A stretch of 64,000 nucleotides of DNA from Caldilineaceae bacterium (lineage in GTDB: Bacteria > Chloroflexota > Anaerolineae > Caldilineales > Caldilineaceae), in contig JAJDTL010000020.1 in the NCBI GenBank assembly GCA_022827195.1, positions 204,285 to 268,284 of the forward strand. Reading direction: 5' to 3'. This document shows, piece after piece, positions 9,149 through 17,978 of this stretch. The notes under the pieces are model-generated. The model had not been told where the DNA came from and made no database searches. It saw only the letters and a list, made by a program, of their open reading frames with translations. The translations under genes were made by a program, and so were the position numbers. Position 1 is the first letter of the stretch; the number at the start of each line of letters is the position of its first letter.

Positions 9149-12100
9149 CTATGCCCAAGGGTCGGCGGCGCTCGCGCCGGCAGGCGAGTTGCCCCAGACA
9201 TTGTCGGGGGGGTCGAAGTCACCGGACCCCTCCCGTGCAGACGGGTCCGAATCCCAACTCACCTGTTCCCAGGTCGAGTCCCAGCCAGCATTGTGCGTGC
9301 CGGCGCCGGCCGCGTCTGCGAAATTTTCGAACGCGGGCGCGACGCCGGCGGCGCCTGCCGGGCTTCCCGCCATCGGAGGCGTTGAGCCGCCCATCTGCCT
9401 TTGCAAACCGTCGAAATCTGGCGCGACAAATGCGGCGTCCGGCTGAGGAGTCAGAGGAGTTTCCTGTCCGGGCAGGATGATCGGTTCGTCATCATCCACA
9501 TTGTACCCGCGACTTCGGGCGCGCGCCACCACGATGATCAGCCCCAGCAGCATCAGCGGCCCGCTGCACAGAACGAGCGGGAAGGTATAGAACGGACGCA
9601 GCCACCACTCGACATAGCGTTGGTAAAGGGTCGGGCTGCGGAAATTGATGTCGACCGACCGCGTTTCGCCGACCAGGCCGGAGATACTCAGGACCAGCTC
9701 TCCGCTGTAGAAGGAGCCGCGCAGGGCGTCCTTGGGCAGGGCTTTGCGCGCAACCAGCGTTACGGGAACTTCGAAGAATCCTTCGTCATCAGGCAGTCCG
9801 TTCACTTCGACCGGAGGGGCTTCGAGGTACTGTTCATCCAGGGTCATCACGCCGCTGCCGGTTTCGCCTGCTGCGGCGACCCCGACCACCTGCACGAGGA
9901 AAGGCGTTTTGCCGTCGAAGCGCAGGAGCAGTGTCTCGGTCGCTCTTTCGCCCGCCCGGCCCAGGTTGCCGAAGTCGAGCGCGCCGGCGAGGCTCCACTC
10001 CACGTCGCGAATCTGCAGGCGGAAGGGCAACGTATCGGAAAGGACATCGTAGTCCTGACCGGGGCCGGTCAGGCTGAGGACACCGTGGCAGCTGCCGGGC
10101 GACATCGGGTTCTGGCTCTGCAGCCGGATCGGAAGCGCCCAAACGGTCATGATTGCCTGTTGCCAGCTGTCTGAGCCGCCGGCACTGGCGGCGCTACCCC
10201 CGTCTGCGGGCGCGGCGGGCAGGAGATCGCCGGCGGTGGCGGTCAGGTCGCTGCAACTGCTTTCGGTCAGTTCGACTGTGAGGCGGAAGGGCGTATCGGA
10301 GTTGTAGGCGACGGGCAGCAGGATCTCTTCGTCCAGCCGGAAATTCGGCGAAGTATCGAAGAGCAGCTCGCCGAAGTCGGCCTCCTGCACCTGAATGCGG
10401 GCTTCGGAACGGGGAATGTTCAGCGTAACAGGCAGCGAGGGCGCGGGCCGGACCTTCACCTCCATCGGCAGGCCGGCGGGGTTGAAGGCCGATAGATTCA
10501 ACTGGCCCTCGTATGCGCCGGGGCGGAGCAGTTCCAGGCCCTCTATGCGCAGCAGGGCTGCTTGGCTGCCCTGTTCAGGCACTTCGATCGAAAAATTGAG
10601 TGATGTTTCGCGCACGATTTCACTCGTGTCGGAGCGGCGCAGGATCAGCGAGGCCTCAAGCGTACCGATCTCCTCGACCGTGCTGGCCTGCACAGTCAGG
10701 GGCCAACCCTCGAGCGGCATCTTCGCCAGGTCGATGTCGGCCGGCAGGCCGCGCACATAGATCGCCGGTTCGACTTCCAGCGGCGTGCGCGCGAAGTCGC
10801 CGAAATTGACCCCGTCAACCGCCGCGGTCACGAAGAAGAGCGCTTCGTAATCATGCCCGTCCTGCGGGGTAAAACCGTCGTCGGAGCAGAGAGGGCTGCG
10901 ACCGGCGGCAGGACTGTGGCAGCTGAGTCTGGCGCGGTAGACGTTCTGGCTGCCGCCGCCGGTGACGTCGTACACATAAACAGCGGCATGCAGGTTCTGC
11001 GCCTCAACGCCGGCTGCAAAGCCGATTTCCAGCACGAGGCTACCGTCGTCGCGGATGCCGGCATTCTCAGCTGAGGGTGAGAGGACCTGGACCTTGGGCA
11101 GGTCGTCGCGGGCCTGCAGCCGGAAGGTGCGGCGCAGTTGCAGCGGATGCCTGTCCTCTCCCAACTGCAAGGTCAGCTCGTCCGGGTTGCCGGCCAGCTG
11201 CAGTGCGGCGACCTGCTTCCCGCTGATTGGATCCTGGCCCAGGGCAGCGATCGGCGTCGTGCCGTTGAGAAGCAGCGGCTCGTCCGCGGCGGGGCCGGCG
11301 CCGGCCACAACGATGAGCGGAGAACCGCCGGCAGGATAGTAGCGTGTCGAGGCGGGGCTGCCCTGGACACTCGGCGGCGGAAAGAGCAGTTCCGGGAAGC
11401 TGTCCGCCTGGACGACGGCAAAGCTGCTGAGGTCCCTTGTCTTGGCGACCCATTCGCCGGCTGGCAGCGGGGCGACCGCAACCTTCAGGTCAATGTTGCC
11501 ATCGTCGAGAATGCTCTGCGTCTCAACCGGCGCGCCATCCCTATGCACTGCCGTGATCGCCGCGCGCGGGCTGATGAAAGCGATGCTGCCCGTGCCATGG
11601 CCGTTGCGAATTGAAATCGTCAGGTCGCCGGCGGTGTTGCGGCGGGTGACGACCGAGCGGTCCGACTTCATTTCTGCGAAGATTTCGCTGAAAATGAGCA
11701 GAAGGTCCTGCGAGCTCTTGGCCTCGCGAGCCAAAGAGGAGTGGCTCTTGATGAAATCGCCGGCGCAGCCGGCATCCGGATTGCAAAGGATCACGGGGTA
11801 GAGGAGCGCGCCCTCGTCTTCGATCTGTGCCAGCAGATTGGCAATGACAGGACGCTGGCCGGGCACGTGCAGCGGCGCGGTCGGTTCGCCATCCGTCAGC
11901 AGGAGCACATACTGGCTGCGGTTGGGGTCACTGTGCGTTTCGAGCAGCTGCAGCGCCTCCCGCAGGCCCAAATCCATTCGTGTGTAGCCGCGTTCGACGT
12001 AGTCCTCGGGCGCCTGCAGCGTTGCGGCCAGCCGCCGGCGGTTTTCCGGGCTGCCCATCTGCTGCAGGAGGCTCAGCGCACCGACGCCCTCGGCCGTGCT

Positions 12101-12583
12101 GTCAAAGCGCAAGACCGCTATGCGGTCGGCGCTGTCGGCCAGATGCACCAATAGCCGCGCTGCGCTGTAGCGCAGCTCGTTCGGATCGCTGGGCGCGTTG
12201 CTGCTGTAGCCCTGGCAGGGCGGAGTGGAGGGCGGCGTCCCTGCTTCCCAGGGCCAACAGGTTGCCATGCTGCCGGAATCATCGAGAATGACGATCACGT
12301 CGATTGGGTCGGCGGCGGCCGATTGGGCATTGACGACGGTTTGCTGCGCTGCCGGGGCGCTGGCTTGGGTCAGGGCGTGTACAGGCGCGGGGAACCGTCC
12401 TGTTGTCGACAGGAGGAGGCAGCCGGTTAGAAGACATGCAAACGCGGCACAAAGCCGGTGAAGAACTCTTTCGGGCAGACGGCGCTCCTGTTCGGGGGAA
12501 AAGGCCCCAGTGGTTTCCCGGAGAGAGAACGCCTCCACACCCCCCGAAGGTTCCCGGTCCAATAGAGAAACGTGCGCGCGCAT
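9149..12583 (-). CDS. VWA-domain membrane protein with long ectodomain and cytoplasmic tail
   Basis: A 1144-aa protein, first gene of the tubulin-like set. A hydrophobic signal segment lies at about 43-60 and contains a lipobox-like LLTGC (51-55), but it is preceded by ~40 polar residues; no better start was found. The von Willebrand A domain follows at about 93-290 with an intact MIDAS: DDSGS (102-106 region; D101, S103, S105), Thr201 in YTRMDLGL and TDGE (230-233). The next ~700 residues look like beta-rich ectodomains. One transmembrane helix is predicted near 998-1019 (FPLVLCSGPLMLLGLIIVV), then a basic stop-transfer RARSRG and an acidic, Pro/Gly-rich ~120-residue cytoplasmic tail. Inference: a cell-surface adhesion or sensing protein whose tail could contact the tubulin-like partner. 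Confidence 0.75.
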   Translation of the reverse strand: MRAHVSLLDREPSGGVEAFSLRETTGAFSPEQERRLPERVLHRLCAAFACLLTGCLLLSTTGRFPAPVHALTQASAPAAQQTVVNAQSAAADPIDVIVILDDSGSMATCWPWEAGTPPSTPPCQGYSSNAPSDPNELRYSAARLLVHLADSADRIAVLRFDSTAEGVGALSLLQQMGSPENRRRLAATLQAPEDYVERGYTRMDLGLREALQLLETHSDPNRSQYVLLLTDGEPTAPLHVPGQRPVIANLLAQIEDEGALLYPVILCNPDAGCAGDFIKSHSSLAREAKSSQDLLLIFSEIFAEMKSDRSVVTRRNTAGDLTISIRNGHGTGSIAFISPRAAITAVHRDGAPVETQSILDDGNIDLKVAVAPLPAGEWVAKTRDLSSFAVVQADSFPELLFPPPSVQGSPASTRYYPAGGSPLIVVAGAGPAADEPLLLNGTTPIAALGQDPISGKQVAALQLAGNPDELTLQLGEDRHPLQLRRTFRLQARDDLPKVQVLSPSAENAGIRDDGSLVLEIGFAAGVEAQNLHAAVYVYDVTGGGSQNVYRARLSCHSPAAGRSPLCSDDGFTPQDGHDYEALFFVTAAVDGVNFGDFARTPLEVEPAIYVRGLPADIDLAKMPLEGWPLTVQASTVEEIGTLEASLILRRSDTSEIVRETSLNFSIEVPEQGSQAALLRIEGLELLRPGAYEGQLNLSAFNPAGLPMEVKVRPAPSLPVTLNIPRSEARIQVQEADFGELLFDTSPNFRLDEEILLPVAYNSDTPFRLTVELTESSCSDLTATAGDLLPAAPADGGSAASAGGSDSWQQAIMTVWALPIRLQSQNPMSPGSCHGVLSLTGPGQDYDVLSDTLPFRLQIRDVEWSLAGALDFGNLGRAGERATETLLLRFDGKTPFLVQVVGVAAAGETGSGVMTLDEQYLEAPPVEVNGLPDDEGFFEVPVTLVARKALPKDALRGSFYSGELVLSISGLVGETRSVDINFRSPTLYQRYVEWWLRPFYTFPLVLCSGPLMLLGLIIVVARARSRGYNVDDDEPIILPGQETPLTPQPDAAFVAPDFDGLQRQMGGSTPPMAGSPAGAAGVAPAFENFADAAGAGTHNAGWDSTWEQVSWDSDPSAREGSGDFDPPDNVWGNSPAGASAADPWA

Positions 12584-12692
12584 CGGCTCCGCGTTTCCCC
12601 CGCTTCGTCAACGAGGGCGGCATGCCCGCTAATGGGGACAGGCCTGCTGTGAGCGAAATGCGCGCGCATAGGCTGCGCTTGTATCCATTTCG

Positions 12693-12720
12693 ATTGTATC
12701 ATAGCGCAGATTGGGAACAA
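12693..12720 (-). promoter_or_regulatory. Possible promoter for the VWA/tubulin-like gene set
   Basis: Minus-strand TTGTTC (12715-12720), 16-bp spacer, TACAAT (12693-12698). The -10 is good and the -35 is poor. Leader would be about 100 nt. Confidence 0.35.
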
Positions 12721-12935
12721 AAGGACCCGGTCAGACTGGGAAAGCGCTCCAAATCGGGCTAAGAGACGGGGACAAGCGGCAGGGGCATACACTGGAGATG
12801 TGGGCACCGAGAGGCACACACGCTGCGGCCTGACAGTTTCTTCGGAGGTGGAAACTGCGGGGATGAGGCGGCTCTGATTTTGGGCGATTTGCCTACGATC
12901 CGCCAATGAAACATGCACTTCAGCGGAATAGAAAG

Positions 12936-12975
12936 AGCGGCGGTTGGACGGGCCGGCAGCCGTCCAACCGCCGCT
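12936..12975 (-). terminator. Rho-independent terminator-like hairpin after the tandem DsbA gene
   Basis: Perfect inverted repeat with 16-bp arms (12936-12951 and 12960-12975) and an 8-nt loop, beginning 20 bp beyond the stop of the DsbA-like gene. On the minus strand the stem is followed by a T-rich CTTTCTATTCC tract, as expected for an intrinsic terminator. Confidence 0.7.
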
Positions 12976-12995
12976 AGGCGCGGCCGGCTGTTCTT

Positions 12996-14447
12996 CTATT
13001 CGCCGCTGTCGCCGCTTTCGACTCCAATTTCTGCGAGCGCCTCGGATAGCGCGCCGACGAACTGGTCGGCAGGCAGTGCGCCGGGAATCAGCCGACCCTC
13101 GCCGCCGTAGAGAACGACGAATGTGGGCGTGCCGCGCACGAAGGGCATGCCATCCTGCAGATCGCTCTGTACAGCCAGGGCCGACTCGTCCTGGCCCAGA
13201 CAGCTTTCAAAAGCGTCGATATCCAGTTCATATTCAGCGGCTAGGGCCATGAAATAACCCTTGTTGTCCGGACGGGACCAGTCAGACATTTCGGCGAAGA
13301 AGCGATGATGGAACTTCCAGAAGGCGTCCTGCTGCGCCGCGCACTCCGCGGCAATCGAAGCCGAGAAGGCAAAGGGATGGATGTTCTCGATCGGGAAATG
13401 CTTGAACACCCACATCACCTGCCCTGTGTTGACGAACTGCTCGTCCAGGACCGGCTGTGTTGTCAGTGTGTGGCGGCTGCAGTAGGGGCACTGGAAGTCG
13501 CTGAACTCGACGACGACGACCGGGGCGTCGCTGCTGCCCTTGAATATGTCACCTGCGAGGGTGAAGCCGGGCCGGTCCGGGTCGGGGAGGAGGCCTGCAG
13601 GGGTAGCCCAAAATGGAAGCTGTCCTTCGCCCTGTTGCCGGTCCTGCTGCGGCGCCTGTGCAGCGCCCTGCGGCGAACGACCGAGCGCGATCGTTTCGAT
13701 CCAGTCGGAGAAGGTTTCGTATGGCTGTGCGCCGCTGAGGCTGAATTCTTCGCCTGACTCTTCAAAGACGAAGCGGAAGCTGGGCGTGCCGGTGAAGCCC
13801 AGGGATCTGGCCTCCTCCAGGCTTTCGTTCACCTTTTCTACCAAGGACCCGCTATTGGCAACGCAGGCGCCGTACTGAGTTTGGTCGGCGCCCAGCTCCT
13901 GCGCCAACTCGGCGAAGAAGGACAAGGCCTCTTCGAGCGGCGCCCACTCTTTCTGCGTGCGGAAGATCCTGTCGTGCATCTGCCAGAAGAGGACGGCATC
14001 CTGTTCGCCCACACAGTTGGCGGCGATGGCTGCCGACAGTGCGTTGGGATGGAGCGAGGAGAGGGGCATATCGCGGAAGACGAATTTTACGGCGCCGCTC
14101 TCTCCGAATGTGGCCAACAGCGCCGGTTCGGTCTGGATTACGTGACGGGCGCAGAAGGGGCACTCGTAGTCGCTGTATTCGTAGACGGTAACCGGGGCGT
14201 CCGGATCGCCGCGGAAGGGATAGCCCTCTTCGGTAAAGCCGACGGGGACGCCTCTGTGCGTGCTGGGCTGCTGCCAGGGGTCGGCGGCGGTGGAGTCGAC
14301 GCCAGGGGGGGCGACCATGAGACCTTCGGCGGTACAGCCTGCGGCGAGCAGGAGGGCGGCCGCGAGGAAGGTGAGGAGCAAAATGGACATCTTTCCGGTT
14401 CTATTCTTCTCTTTCTTGCGGCGCAAGAGTTTGGCTGGTGAATTCAT
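12996..14447 (-). CDS. Lipoprotein with two tandem DsbA-like thioredoxin domains
   Basis: Predicted extracytoplasmic thiol-disulfide protein, 483 aa. I start at the ATG ending at 14447 (GGAG 7 bases upstream) rather than at 14570: this puts a basic stretch and a lipoprotein signal (SILLLTFLAAALLLAAGC, Cys38) at the N-terminus. Domain 1 (about 65-255) has the active site CPFC (96-99) and a cis-Pro loop GFTGTPSF; domain 2 (about 295-480) has CPYC (320-323) and RGTPTF. Both resemble Thioredoxin_4/BdbD-type DsbA domains. They are joined by a Gln/Pro-rich linker near 258-285. Two complete DsbA domains on one lipoprotein is unusual; single-domain forms are the norm. It likely introduces or shuffles disulfides at the cell surface. 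Confidence 0.85.
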   Translation of the reverse strand: MNSPAKLLRRKKEKNRTGKMSILLLTFLAAALLLAAGCTAEGLMVAPPGVDSTAADPWQQPSTHRGVPVGFTEEGYPFRGDPDAPVTVYEYSDYECPFCARHVIQTEPALLATFGESGAVKFVFRDMPLSSLHPNALSAAIAANCVGEQDAVLFWQMHDRIFRTQKEWAPLEEALSFFAELAQELGADQTQYGACVANSGSLVEKVNESLEEARSLGFTGTPSFRFVFEESGEEFSLSGAQPYETFSDWIETIALGRSPQGAAQAPQQDRQQGEGQLPFWATPAGLLPDPDRPGFTLAGDIFKGSSDAPVVVVEFSDFQCPYCSRHTLTTQPVLDEQFVNTGQVMWVFKHFPIENIHPFAFSASIAAECAAQQDAFWKFHHRFFAEMSDWSRPDNKGYFMALAAEYELDIDAFESCLGQDESALAVQSDLQDGMPFVRGTPTFVVLYGGEGRLIPGALPADQFVGALSEALAEIGVESGDSGE

Positions 14448-14769
14448 GGGTTCTCCGATCGAGTTCAGGAGGCGGTTGTTCGGCCTTCCTCTGGCGGGCA
14501 GGCGGATAGGCGCGGCGGTTGCCTCAAAACCAAATGGGCAGGGGCCCCGGCCTGCGACAGATTCCGACATTGTAACCGTGGAGACAATGGAGAACCAATT
14601 CCGGAGTTAGATTTATCGATCAGCAGTTGGTCTCCGCGGTCCTATTTCCGATTGCGCAAAGGCCCGCTTTTTGTGTCGTCAAGTTTGCCTGAAACGGCGG
14701 TAACGTCGTAGTATGATGACTTTGCAAGGGCTGTGGCCAACCGTCGCGCACGCGAAGCGAGGGTACGGA
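14448..14769. other. Divergent intergenic region before cysD
   Basis: Gap between the divergent DsbA-like and cysD genes. A weak plus-strand promoter candidate is TTGCCT (14685-14690), 18-bp spacer, TAGTAT (14709-14714), which would make the upstream ATG at 14713 untranscribed and favours the ATG at 14770 for cysD. Nothing else was recognised. Confidence 0.4.
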
Positions 14770-15762
14770 ATGGACGATGTGACGCTGAGAGCTGAAGCAG
14801 TGCAGGATATCGAGGAGAGCGCGACGCATGGGGCGCGTGTCAACGCGGCCGACGGGCAGCCTGCTCCCCAGGCCGGACACCTGCGTCAGCTTGAGTCGGA
14901 GGCGATCTACGTGCTGCGCGAAGTGGCTGCCCAGTTCGAGCGGCCCTGCATGCTCTTTTCCGGGGGCAAGGACTCGATCGTCTGCGCGCATCTGGCGCGC
15001 AAAGCGTTCGCGCCGGGGCGGATTCCCTTTCCTTTGCTGCATATCGACACGGGACACAATTTCCCCGAAACCTTGATATTCCGCGATCAGCTTGTCCAGG
15101 CGTTGGGTGTCCGCCTGTTGGTGCGGTCAGTGCAGGACTCAATTGATGCCGGCCGCGTGCAGGAGGAGCCGGGTACCGACCCCAGCCGCAATAGATTGCA
15201 GACGGTTACGTTGCTGGATGCTCTGGCCGAGCTGCGGATTGACGCCGCGGTGGGCGGCGCGCGCCGCGACGAGGAGAAGGCGCGGGCGAAGGAGCGCTTT
15301 TTCTCGCACCGCGACGCATTCGGCCAGTGGAATCCCAAGAACCAGCGGCCCGAGCTGTGGAATCTTTTCAACGGGCGCAGATTGGACAACGAACACTTCC
15401 GCGTCTTTCCGATCAGCAACTGGACCGAGCTCGATATCTGGCAGTATATCGCCGAGCAACGAATCGAGTTGCCCAGCCTCTATTTCGCACACGAGCGGGA
15501 CGTTGTGCGTCGCGACGGCGTCCTGCTCGCGGTCGGAGATTACGTTGCACCGCGGTCGGGCGAAGTCGTCAGCAGTGAGAGGGTGCGTTTCCGTACGATT
15601 GGCGACATGACCTGCACCGGCGCGGTGCCTTCCTCCGCCGGCACGCTGGCCGCGATCATAGAAGAGGTCGCGACCGCGCGCATTACCGAACGGGGCGACC
15701 GCGCGGACGACCGCCGCAGCGAAGCCGCGATGGAGGACAGAAAGCGGCAGGGGTATTTCTGA
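14770..15762 (+). CDS. cysD: Sulfate adenylyltransferase subunit 2
   Basis: ATP-sulfurylase small subunit, forming APS from ATP and sulfate together with the GTPase CysN encoded next. The PP-loop motif LFSGGKDSIV follows the family N-terminus HLRQLESEAIYVLREVAAQF, and the later GGARRDEEKARAKERFFSHRD and PISNWTELDIWQYI blocks are characteristic of CysD. About 330 aa with the ATG at 14770, which has GAGGG about 10 bases upstream; a longer frame begins at ATG 14713 but overlaps the candidate promoter. The cysN-cysC fusion lies 95 bp downstream, separated by a heptamer repeat, so an operon is likely but the spacing is loose. Confidence 0.93.
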   Translation: MDDVTLRAEAVQDIEESATHGARVNAADGQPAPQAGHLRQLESEAIYVLREVAAQFERPCMLFSGGKDSIVCAHLARKAFAPGRIPFPLLHIDTGHNFPETLIFRDQLVQALGVRLLVRSVQDSIDAGRVQEEPGTDPSRNRLQTVTLLDALAELRIDAAVGGARRDEEKARAKERFFSHRDAFGQWNPKNQRPELWNLFNGRRLDNEHFRVFPISNWTELDIWQYIAEQRIELPSLYFAHERDVVRRDGVLLAVGDYVAPRSGEVVSSERVRFRTIGDMTCTGAVPSSAGTLAAIIEEVATARITERGDRADDRRSEAAMEDRKRQGYF

Positions 15763-15766
15763 GGGC

Positions 15767-15822
15767 AGTGGATAGTGAATAGTGGATAGTGAATTGTGGA
15801 TGGTGAATAGTGGATAGTGACT
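15767..15822. repeat. Heptamer tandem repeat, AGTGGAT/AGTGAAT type (8 units)
   Basis: Eight 7-bp units alternate between agtggat and agtgaat with few changes and start 5 bp after the cysD stop codon. The same unit type recurs at 29340-29374. The array occupies most of the space between cysD and cysN-cysC. Confidence 0.75.
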
Positions 15823-15857
15823 GCATGACCCACCAGATTGTTGCCAGTTGAATTGCT

Positions 15858-17876
15858 ATGGACCTGTTACGATTTTCTACAGCCGGCAGCGTGGATGACG
15901 GCAAATCGACTTTGATCGGGCGGCTGCTCTACGACTCCAAAGCGATATTTGAAGACCAGCTGCAGGCGGTTGAGCAGGCCAGCGCCGCACGCGGCGATGC
16001 AACGGTCGATTTGGCGCTCCTGACCGACGGGCTGAGGGCGGAGCGGGAGCAGGGCATCACGATCGACGTCGCCTACCGCTACACGGCTACGCCCAGGCGC
16101 AAGTTCATCATCGCCGACACGCCGGGCCACATCCAGTACACGCGCAACATGGTTACCGGCGCGTCGACCGCGGAGCTGGCGATCATCCTGGTGGACGCGC
16201 GCAAGGGTGTCCTGACCCAGTCCAAGCGGCACAGTTTTATCGCCTCGCTGCTGCAGATTCCCCATATCGTCGTCGCTGTCAACAAGATGGATCTGGTCGG
16301 CTACAGCGAGTCGCGGTTCCATGAGATTGTTGCCGACTACCGCGCCTTTGCAGCCAAGTTGAACGTGCGCGGCGTCGTCTACATTCCGATTTCTGCACTG
16401 CACGGCGACAACATCGTCAGCCAGAGCGCTAACATGCCCTGGTACAACGGCGCAACGCTGCTGCACCATCTGGAGACGGTCAACATCGGCGCCGGCCGCA
16501 ACATCGTTGATTTTCGCCTGCCGATCCAGTATGTAATCAGGGCGAGCAACGCCGACGGCCGGGACTTTCGCGGTTTCGCCGGGCAGATCGTTTCCGGCCG
16601 CATCGCGCTCGGCGAAGAGGTGGTGGCCCTGCCGACCGGCATCCGCAGCCGCGTGGCCGGCATTCTTCGCGGTGACGAGAGCTATGAACAAGCGCAGGTC
16701 GGCGACTCGATCGTCGTTACTCTTGAGGACGAGATCGATGTCAGCCGCGGCGACATGCTGGTGCGAGTGCGCAATCTGCCGCACTCATCCAACCAGATCG
16801 ACGCGACGCTCTGTTGGATGAGTGAAGGGCCCATGAACTGTCGGGGAAATGGGCCGGGCGGCAGTTTCGCGGCCCACTTCACGCCGGGCAACTGGTACTG
16901 GCTGCAACATTCGACGCGCCGGGTGCGTGCTTCCGTCCAGGAGTTGAACTATCGCATCGACGTAGACACGATGCACCGGCAGGACGCGCAGACGCTGCAG
17001 CTGAACGAGATCGGCCGGGCGCATATCGTTACGACCGAGCCGCTATTTTTCGATTCCTATCAGATCAACCGCGCCACGGGCAGCTTCATTCTGATCGACC
17101 CGCACACGAACAATACAGTTGCGGCCGGCATGATCCGCGACCGGGCGCGGCGGGTCAGCGAACTTGTGCAGACCAGGGAAAGGAGCAGGTCCCGCCCCGA
17201 CTTTGCCGGTCCCCGTTCCTCCGACGTCGTGTGGGAGCCGGTCGCGGTCACGCGGCCGATGCGCGAGGAGATGAACGGGCACGGGGCGGCGGTGCTGTGG
17301 TTCACCGGTCTGTCCGGTTCGGGAAAATCGACGGTTGCCAAGGCACTGGAGCAGCGGCTCTACCGGCTGGGCGTGCGCACCTTTTCCCTCGACGGGGACA
17401 ACGTGCGTCATGGCCTCAACAGCGATTTGGGCTTCAGTGCGGAGGCGCGCACGGAGAACATCCGGCGCGTGGCGGAGGTCGCGAAACTGGCGTACGAGCA
17501 CGGCAACATCGTGCTGTGCACCTTCATTTCACCCTACATCGCCGATCGGGATGCGGCGCGGGCGCTTGTGGCGGTCCCTGACCCAGAGCGAGGCGGGCCG
17601 GAAGCTGAGCCGGCGGGGTCGGTGGCTGGACCGGCAGGCCCGTTCTGGGAGGTCTACGTCAAGTGCGACCTCAAGGTCTGTAAGCAGCGCGATCCAAAGG
17701 GGTTGTACGCGCGCGCCGCGCGCGGCGAAATCCCGAACTTCACCGGCGTGTCGGCGCCCTACGAGGAGCCGCCCCGGCCGGACCTCGTCCTGGAGACCGA
17801 CCGGTACTCGGCAGACGAGATCGCGCAGCAGATTCTGGAAGAGTTGGTGCAGGCGGGAGTCGTAGCCAGCCCTTAG
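15858..17876 (+). CDS. cysNC: Bifunctional sulfate adenylyltransferase GTPase subunit / APS kinase
   Basis: Fusion of CysN (residues 1 to about 440) and CysC (about 470-672), as in NodQ. The GTPase part has G1 GSVDDGKST (10-18), DTPGH (87-91) and NKMD (142-145), followed by translation-factor-like beta barrels. The C-terminal adenylylsulfate kinase has the P-loop GLSGSGKST (484-492), the LDGDNVRHGLN substrate loop and FISPY. With CysD it converts sulfate to APS and then PAPS. One oddity is a short Gly/Pro/Ala-rich insertion (DPERGGPEAEPAGS) in the kinase before WEVYVKC, which most CysC proteins lack. ATG 15858 is used; a clear ribosome binding site is not visible. Confidence 0.93.
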   Translation: MDLLRFSTAGSVDDGKSTLIGRLLYDSKAIFEDQLQAVEQASAARGDATVDLALLTDGLRAEREQGITIDVAYRYTATPRRKFIIADTPGHIQYTRNMVTGASTAELAIILVDARKGVLTQSKRHSFIASLLQIPHIVVAVNKMDLVGYSESRFHEIVADYRAFAAKLNVRGVVYIPISALHGDNIVSQSANMPWYNGATLLHHLETVNIGAGRNIVDFRLPIQYVIRASNADGRDFRGFAGQIVSGRIALGEEVVALPTGIRSRVAGILRGDESYEQAQVGDSIVVTLEDEIDVSRGDMLVRVRNLPHSSNQIDATLCWMSEGPMNCRGNGPGGSFAAHFTPGNWYWLQHSTRRVRASVQELNYRIDVDTMHRQDAQTLQLNEIGRAHIVTTEPLFFDSYQINRATGSFILIDPHTNNTVAAGMIRDRARRVSELVQTRERSRSRPDFAGPRSSDVVWEPVAVTRPMREEMNGHGAAVLWFTGLSGSGKSTVAKALEQRLYRLGVRTFSLDGDNVRHGLNSDLGFSAEARTENIRRVAEVAKLAYEHGNIVLCTFISPYIADRDAARALVAVPDPERGGPEAEPAGSVAGPAGPFWEVYVKCDLKVCKQRDPKGLYARAARGEIPNFTGVSAPYEEPPRPDLVLETDRYSADEIAQQILEELVQAGVVASP

Positions 17877-17978
17877 TTCCTGGCTTCCCGATTTTGGTGG
17901 ACAGCTGCGGGTCCATGGCGCGCCTCGCAGTTTGGGGAGTCAGGGCAAATAGAGTTGTAAAACGAGGTGGCGGTAGCA

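Larger units (their letters stand above)
12584..12995. other. Intergenic region: operon promoter and terminator hairpin
   Basis: This 412-bp gap contains a weak minus-strand promoter for the VWA/tubulin-like set (12693-12720) and, at its far end, a long terminator-like hairpin for the DsbA-like gene (12936-12975). A 20-bp imperfect direct repeat (tgcgcgcgcat...ggct) occurs near 12571 and again near 12659. No gene is evident. Confidence 0.5.
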
